From Acidimicrobiales bacterium (GTDB lineage: Bacteria > Actinomycetota > Acidimicrobiia > Acidimicrobiales > SHLQ01), in NCBI GenBank assembly GCA_013002375.1, contig JABDJW010000103.1:1-11928 (forward strand): a DNA stretch of 11,928 nucleotides, written 5' to 3'. The position numbers and the translations under genes are program-made. A model generated the notes under the pieces. The model searched no databases. It saw nothing but the letters and a program-made list of their open reading frames with translations, and had not been told where the DNA came from. Each line of letters opens with the position of its first letter. Position 1 is the stretch's first letter. Below, one piece after another: positions 8,083 through 11,928 of the stretch.

Positions 8083-9866
8083 CCGCGCCCGTCCCGGCGG
8101 TCGAGAAGCCCGAGGTCGGCGCCATGGAGGTGCTGAGGCGCGGCCTGGCGATCAGCCCCGAACTGAAGACCGGCTTCGTGTTCACCGCCGCGATGGCAGT
8201 GCTGACCGCGCTGGGCCAGCTCACCATTCCGATTCTCATCCAACAGATCCTCGATCGCGGCCTCGACGATGACGGCGTCCGTACCGGCTTCGTGGTCGGG
8301 GCCAGCCTCGTCGCGCTGGGCATCATGGTGGTCGTGTTCCTCGCCAGCCGGTTCACGTACAACCGGCTGGTGCGGGTGGCCGAGACCATGCTGGTGCGGC
8401 TGCGGGTCCGAGCCTTCAGCCACATCCATCGCCTGTCGTTGGCCGATCACACCGACACCCGGCGCGGCGTGCTGACCGCCCGGGTGACGAGCGATGTCGA
8501 GACCCTCGAACGGTTCGCGCAATGGGGCGCGATCGCCTGGATCGTGAACAGCGTCGTCATCGTCGGCACCTTGACGGTGATGTTCTCCTACGCCTGGCTG
8601 CTCACCCTGGTACTGATCGTGGTCTACCTGCCGCTGGGCCCGCTGCTGCGTACGGTGCAGCGCCGTCAGTTCGCCGCCTACGACCGGTTGCGGGGGCGGG
8701 TGGGGGACATCATGGGCTATACGTCCGAGGCCGTCTCCGGTGCGCCGACCATCCGGGCCTACGGCTACGGCGAGCCGGTCCGTCGGCAACTGGCCGACGC
8801 CAACCAGCACCAGTACGACGCCCAGCTCGGGGCGCACAAGTTCTTCGCCTATCTGGCGCCGCTCACCGACATCTTCGGGGCGATGGCACTCTCGTCCGTC
8901 GTGGCGATCGGCGTCTGGTGGGGAGCCGACAACGGCATGACGTCGGGTCAGCTCGTGGCCTTCTTGTTCCTGGCCACGATCTTGCTGAACCCGATCGCAT
9001 CGATCGGCGAGGTGCTCGATCAGACCCAGATCGCCCTCGCTGGCTGGTGGCAGATCCTGCAGCTGCTCGATCAACCGATCGAGATCGTCGAACCTGCCGA
9101 TGGCGTCGAGTTGCCCCGTGGCCCGCTCGACATCAAAACGGACGGGCTCGAGTTCGGCTACCGCACCGGTGGCCGCGTGCTGCACGGCGTCGATGTCGAC
9201 ATCCCGGCCGGCACGAACGTCGCCGTGGTGGGCGAGACCGGCTCGGGCAAGACGACGTTCGCCAAGCTGCTGGCTCGGTTGGCCGACCCCACGGCCGGTT
9301 CGATTCGGCTGGGGGGCATCGAGTTGCGCGAAGCGAGCCCGGAGTCGCGGCGCCACGCCATCCGGATGGTGCCCCAGGACGGCTTTCTGTTCGACACCAC
9401 CGTGGCCGAGAACGTGCGTTTCGGTGAGCCGAGCGCCTCCGATCTCGACATCGAGGCCGCGTTTGCCGAGCTGGGGCTGGCCTGGTGGCTGGCCCAGTTG
9501 CCCGAGGGCATCCACTCGCCGGTGGGCGAACGGGGTGAATCGCTGTCGGTCGGCGAGCGCCAGCTCGTGGCCCTCGCTCGGGCTCAGCTGGCCGACCCCG
9601 GCCTGCTGATCCTCGATGAAGCGACCAGCGCGGTCGACCCCGAGACCGAGCAAGCCCTCGCCACCGCGCTCGAACGGTTGGCTCAAGGCCGCACCACCCT
9701 GTCGATCGCCCACCGGTTGTCGACCGCCGAACGGGCCGACCTGGTGTTGGTCTTCGACGCCGGCGAGTTGGTGGAGGTCGGCCCCCACGCCCAGCTGGCC
9801 TCGGGCGGTGGGTTCTACCAACGGCTCTACGAGTCCTGGATCGGCAACACCCGCGAGGTCGCGTAA
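8079..9866 (+). CDS. ABC exporter half-transporter, subunit 2 (catalytic Walker B, altered signature)
   Basis: A 595-residue partner of the preceding protein with the same order: six likely membrane helices (about 33-56, 69-90, 152-170, 172-190, 258-280 and 288-306) followed by an ATPase domain. Motifs: Walker A GETGSGKTT (385-393), Q-loop Gln433, signature LSVGE (489-493), Walker B LLILDE with the catalytic Glu514, and H-loop His545. The signature departs from LSGGQ at two positions, while Walker B is canonical, the opposite of subunit 1. In the heterodimer, this Walker A/B would pair with the intact signature of subunit 1 to form the one competent ATP site. GTG 8079 overlaps the previous stop and has GAGGG (8068-8072) at a 6-base distance as ribosome-binding site. 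Confidence 0.94.
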   Translation: MTAPVPAVEKPEVGAMEVLRRGLAISPELKTGFVFTAAMAVLTALGQLTIPILIQQILDRGLDDDGVRTGFVVGASLVALGIMVVVFLASRFTYNRLVRVAETMLVRLRVRAFSHIHRLSLADHTDTRRGVLTARVTSDVETLERFAQWGAIAWIVNSVVIVGTLTVMFSYAWLLTLVLIVVYLPLGPLLRTVQRRQFAAYDRLRGRVGDIMGYTSEAVSGAPTIRAYGYGEPVRRQLADANQHQYDAQLGAHKFFAYLAPLTDIFGAMALSSVVAIGVWWGADNGMTSGQLVAFLFLATILLNPIASIGEVLDQTQIALAGWWQILQLLDQPIEIVEPADGVELPRGPLDIKTDGLEFGYRTGGRVLHGVDVDIPAGTNVAVVGETGSGKTTFAKLLARLADPTAGSIRLGGIELREASPESRRHAIRMVPQDGFLFDTTVAENVRFGEPSASDLDIEAAFAELGLAWWLAQLPEGIHSPVGERGESLSVGERQLVALARAQLADPGLLILDEATSAVDPETEQALATALERLAQGRTTLSIAHRLSTAERADLVLVFDAGELVEVGPHAQLASGGGFYQRLYESWIGNTREVA

Positions 9867-9878
9867 TATCCTCCCGCA

Positions 9879-9962
9879 GGCTCGATTCGTCGCTGGCGCT
9901 CCTCGGACTCGCGCTGCGGCTGCGCCGGAGGCGGCGAGCCGGCCTTCGCTACCGCTACGGCC
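9879..9962 (+). repeat. Imperfect inverted repeat and small hairpin after the exporter operon
   Basis: GGCTCG (9879-9884) is complementary to CGAGCC (9935-9940). Inside, CTCC (9899-9902) can pair with GGAG (9927-9930), giving a branched, very G+C-rich stem. Directly after it GGCC (9941-9944) and GGCC (9959-9962) flank a 14-base loop. No T run follows, so it may be a factor-dependent terminator or a dispersed palindromic repeat. The rest of the 250-base gap (9867-10116) holds only a small CCGCC/GGCGG hairpin at 10022-10034 and the mdh control signals. Confidence 0.4.
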
Positions 9963-10077
9963 TGGATTGCCCGGTTGATTTGAAGCAACGTTGGCCCGTG
10001 CCGGCTTCTCTTGCCGCCCAGCCGCCCGTGGCGGAAGCGTCGTGGGCCCCGGTATAGGCGGAGGTCAGCAGGTTCGC

Positions 10078-10083
10078 TACGAT
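10078..10083 (+). promoter_or_regulatory. Possible -10 element (TACGAT) for mdh
   Basis: TACGAT matches TAnnnT. Transcription would start near 10090, leaving a leader of roughly 27 bases that contains the AGGAG ribosome-binding site. No clear -35 hexamer is seen 16-18 bases upstream. Confidence 0.35.
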
Positions 10084-10106
10084 CGGCGACGGTCTGCAAA
10101 CACTTC

Positions 10107-10111
10107 AGGAG
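10107..10111 (+). promoter_or_regulatory. Ribosome-binding site that decides the mdh start
   Basis: AGGAG lies 5 bases before GTG 10117. The reading frame stays open upstream to about 9991, but that stretch gives 42 extra residues of low-complexity Arg/Gly-rich sequence that malate dehydrogenases lack. Confidence 0.65.
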
Positions 10112-10116
10112 TCATT

Positions 10117-11106
10117 GTGAGCAAGAGTCCCGTTCGAGTCGCCGTCACCGGTGGCGCTGGCCAGATCGGCTATGCGCTGCTGTTTCGTATCGCCAGCGGC
10201 CAGATGCTCGGCCCGGATCAGCCGGTCATCCTCCAATTGCTCGAGATCACACCGGCCCTCGGCGCCCTCGACGGCGTGCACATGGAGCTCGAGGATTGCG
10301 CCTTCCCGCTGCTCGAAGGCGTGGTGAAGACCGACGATCCGAACGTGGCGTTCGCCGACGCCGACTATGCGCTGCTCGTCGGCGCGATGCCCCGCAAGGA
10401 TGGCATGGAACGGGCCGACCTGCTGGAGGCCAACGGTGGCATCTTCGGTCCGCAGGGCAGAGCCATCAACGATCACGCCAGCCGTGACATCAAGGTTCTC
10501 GTGGTCGGCAATCCGGCCAACACCAATGCCCTGATCGCCCAGTCGGCGGCGCCCGGCATCGATCCGGGCCAGTTCACCGCCATGACCCGCCTCGACCACA
10601 ATCGGGCCATGAGCCAGCTCGCGGCCAAGACCGGTCAACCGCTGTCGGCCATCAAGAAGATGACGATCTGGGGCAATCACTCGGCCAGCCAGTATCCCGA
10701 TTTGTTCCATGCCGAGGTCAACGGCGAGAACGCAGCCGAGTTGGTGAACGACCAGGCCTGGCTCGAGAACGACTTCATCCCCACCGTGGCCAAGCGGGGC
10801 GCCGCGATCATCAAGGCCCGTGGCGCGTCGTCGGCCGCATCGGCGGCCAACGCCGCCATCGATCACATGCACGACTGGGCACTCGGTACGCCGGAGGGCG
10901 ACTGGGTGAGCATGGCCATCCCGTCCGACGGCAGCTACGGCGTGCCCGAGGGCATCATCTCGTCGTTCCCCGTCACCTGCTCGGGTGGCGCGTACCGCAT
11001 CGTGCCGGGGCTCGAGATCGACGAGTTCAGCCGCAGCCGGATCGACGCATCGGCAGCCGAACTGGTCGGTGAACGCGACACCGTCGCCGACCTCGGCCTG
11101 ATCTAG
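10117..11106 (+). CDS. mdh: Malate dehydrogenase, NAD-dependent
   Basis: A 329-residue TCA-cycle enzyme interconverting malate and oxaloacetate in the cytoplasm. The Rossmann motif is GGAGQIGY (12-19). Glu43 at the end of the second strand (LLEI) favours NAD over NADP. Substrate arginines Arg93 and Arg99 are in MPRKDGMER, Asp160 and Arg163 in TRLDHNRA, and the catalytic His188 in WGNHSASQYPD. Length and motifs match the cytosolic/Thermus-type malate dehydrogenase rather than the lactate dehydrogenase-like type. GTG 10117 is chosen for its AGGAG site and normal N-terminus. Together with icd upstream, it places two TCA-cycle enzymes in the same stretch, separated by the ABC exporter genes. cobO follows after only 11 bases. 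Confidence 0.96.
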   Translation: MSKSPVRVAVTGGAGQIGYALLFRIASGQMLGPDQPVILQLLEITPALGALDGVHMELEDCAFPLLEGVVKTDDPNVAFADADYALLVGAMPRKDGMERADLLEANGGIFGPQGRAINDHASRDIKVLVVGNPANTNALIAQSAAPGIDPGQFTAMTRLDHNRAMSQLAAKTGQPLSAIKKMTIWGNHSASQYPDLFHAEVNGENAAELVNDQAWLENDFIPTVAKRGAAIIKARGASSAASAANAAIDHMHDWALGTPEGDWVSMAIPSDGSYGVPEGIISSFPVTCSGGAYRIVPGLEIDEFSRSRIDASAAELVGERDTVADLGLI

Positions 11107-11117
11107 ACCTCGATCTC

Positions 11118-11699
11118 GTGGCCGACGACGACACGAAGACCGAGGCCCTCGCCGACGACCCGCGCCCCGACGATCTCACCACCGCCAAGAGCCTGCTGCT
11201 GGTCAATACCGGCGACGGCAAAGGGAAGTCGACGGCCGCGTTCGGGGTGATGTTGCGGGCCCTGGCCATGGGGTGGCCGGTGGCCGTCGTCCAGTTCCTG
11301 AAGTCGGGGGACTGGAAGGTAGGCGAGGAGAAGATGGGTCGTCAGCTCGGCGTCGAGTGGCATGCCCTGGGGGAGGGGTTCACCTGGGACAGCGACAACA
11401 TCGAACACGACAAGGGCATCGCCGGCGCCGCGTGGGCCAAGGCCAAGGAGCTCATCGAGGCCGGCGAGCACAAGCTGGTGCTGCTCGACGAGATCACGTA
11501 CATGCTCAGCTGGGGCTGGATCGATGTCGACGACGTGCTGGCCACGCTGGCGAATCGTCCCGAGCACGTGAACATCGTGTGCACCGGGCGTGACGCGATC
11601 AATGGGCTGATCGAGATCGCCGACACCGTGACCGAGATGCGCAACGTCAAACACGCCTACGACCGTGGCATCGTGGCCAAGAAGGGCATTGATTATTGA
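11118..11699 (+). CDS. cobO: Corrinoid (cob(I)alamin) adenosyltransferase, CobO/BtuR type
   Basis: A 193-residue enzyme transferring the adenosyl group of ATP to reduced corrinoids, giving adenosylcobalamin or its precursor in synthesis or salvage. The family P-loop GDGKGKST is at residues 32-39. QFLKSGDWKVGE (59-70), GEGFTW (85-90), the Walker B-like VLLDEI (121-126), and CTGRDA (155-160) follow, and the protein ends HAYDRGIVAKKGIDY, as usual. The first 22 residues are acidic and variable. GTG 11118 is the only start ahead of the P-loop. It has no ribosome-binding site, and the 11-base distance to the mdh stop suggests translational coupling or readthrough transcription with mdh. Whether it serves de novo synthesis or salvage cannot be told, because no other cobalamin gene is in view. 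Confidence 0.93.
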   Translation: MADDDTKTEALADDPRPDDLTTAKSLLLVNTGDGKGKSTAAFGVMLRALAMGWPVAVVQFLKSGDWKVGEEKMGRQLGVEWHALGEGFTWDSDNIEHDKGIAGAAWAKAKELIEAGEHKLVLLDEITYMLSWGWIDVDDVLATLANRPEHVNIVCTGRDAINGLIEIADTVTEMRNVKHAYDRGIVAKKGIDY

Positions 11700-11718
11700 T
11701 TCTGCAGTTTGGTTCCGA

Positions 11719-11730
11719 TACAGCGCTGTA
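11719..11730. repeat. Perfect 12-base palindrome
   Basis: TACAGCGCTGTA is self-complementary without spacer and lies 20 bases after the cobO stop. It could be a protein-binding site or the centre of a weak stem. No family can be assigned. Confidence 0.4.
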
Positions 11731-11781
11731 CCGCCGGCTGCGAGGTCGCCGTCTTCCCTGCCGACGAACTCTGCATACCGT

Positions 11782-11806
11782 GTGAGGTCGGCCCCACCTG
11801 CCTCAC
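11782..11806 (+). terminator. Hairpin downstream of cobO
   Basis: GTGAGG (11782-11787) pairs with CCTCAC (11801-11806) around 13 bases. No T run follows, only a C-rich tract. It may act in termination after cobO, but this is weak. The remaining sequence to 11928 has no reading frame I would call a gene. Confidence 0.25.
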
Positions 11807-11909
11807 CCGCCCCCTCCTCCGCCGCTAACCCCGAAAGCGGTCTCTGACACCAGCAGGGGCCGGGCGTGAGGAGATTCCGGTCGTTCGTTGGAATTGCGGG
11901 ATTGCGTAG

Positions 11910-11925
11910 AACATAACGATATGTT
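11910..11925. promoter_or_regulatory. AT-rich operator-like palindrome at the right edge
   Basis: AACATA (11910-11915) and TATGTT (11920-11925) are perfect inverted repeats around ACGA. The last 38 bases are much richer in A+T than the rest of the window, which fits a promoter or operator of a gene to the right. An ATG at 11921 falls inside the palindrome and could be its start. Only 8 bases follow, so this cannot be tested here. Confidence 0.3.
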
Positions 11926-11928
11926 TAT

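Noticed and set aside
8061..9821. 586-codon open frame on the minus strand
   Set aside because: It is antisense to the second exporter gene, whose ATPase motifs are all intact on the + strand.
9991..10116. N-terminal extension of malate dehydrogenase
   Set aside because: The added 42 residues are low-complexity, and a good AGGAG site supports GTG 10117.
11103..11654. Minus-strand frame opposite cobO
   Set aside because: It is codon-aligned antisense of a complete, recognisable cobO.
11665..11847. 60-codon + strand frame after cobO
   Set aside because: It starts inside cobO in another frame, has Pro/Ser/Ala-rich composition and no ribosome-binding site.
11822..11869. A 15-codon minus-strand frame ending in a Gly run
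   Set aside because: It has no ribosome-binding site and nothing beyond chance length; the Gly run reflects a C-rich tract.

Overview
The window is about 11.9 kb of high-G+C bacterial chromosome with ten protein-coding genes, all on the + strand and closely packed. No tRNA, rRNA, CRISPR array or transposase was seen. Very high third-position G+C, frequent GTG starts, stop/start overlaps and an actinobacterial exported-protein motif point to an actinomycete. My best guess is the class Acidimicrobiia (Ilumatobacter-like), inferred from gene content and style rather than from a marker gene.

Layout. (1) 1-1360: the 3' end of a molybdenum hydroxylase large subunit overlaps a hormone-sensitive-lipase-type alpha/beta hydrolase by 4 bases. 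(2) 1361-1574: a noncoding gap with a long imperfect hairpin, a T7 run and a second hairpin, probably a transcription boundary plus a promoter. (3) 1575-3100: a lipoprotein with a proline-rich linker overlaps a secreted protein of a poorly characterised actinobacterial type. (4) 3110-4159: a protein resembling the DUF7064/DUF7065 (CrtC/AttH-like) group, function unknown. (5) 4179-6250: folD and an NADP-type isocitrate dehydrogenase. (6) 6298-9866: two overlapping genes for the halves of a heterodimeric ABC exporter. (7) 9867-10116: a G+C-rich gap with an inverted repeat. (8) 10117-11699: malate dehydrogenase, then a CobO/BtuR-type corrinoid adenosyltransferase. (9) 11700-11928: noncoding, with several palindromes and an AT-rich right edge that may be the control region of the next gene.

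Central metabolism (FolD, Icd, Mdh and cobalamin activation) forms the backbone of the right two thirds, with the ABC exporter between icd and mdh. Two features stand out. The exporter's ATPase motifs are degenerate in a complementary way: the first protein has the Asp-substituted Walker B and the second the altered signature. In addition, five genes without a convincing ribosome-binding site (305, 3110, 4179, 5054, 6298) each have a TAnnnT -10-like hexamer 6-10 bases before the ATG. This is the layout expected of leaderless mRNAs. Genes at 1575, 2162, 8079 and 10117 have Shine-Dalgarno sequences instead. I found no clearly new defence or mobile system. The least explained genes are the secreted pair at 1575-3100 and the protein at 3110-4159.
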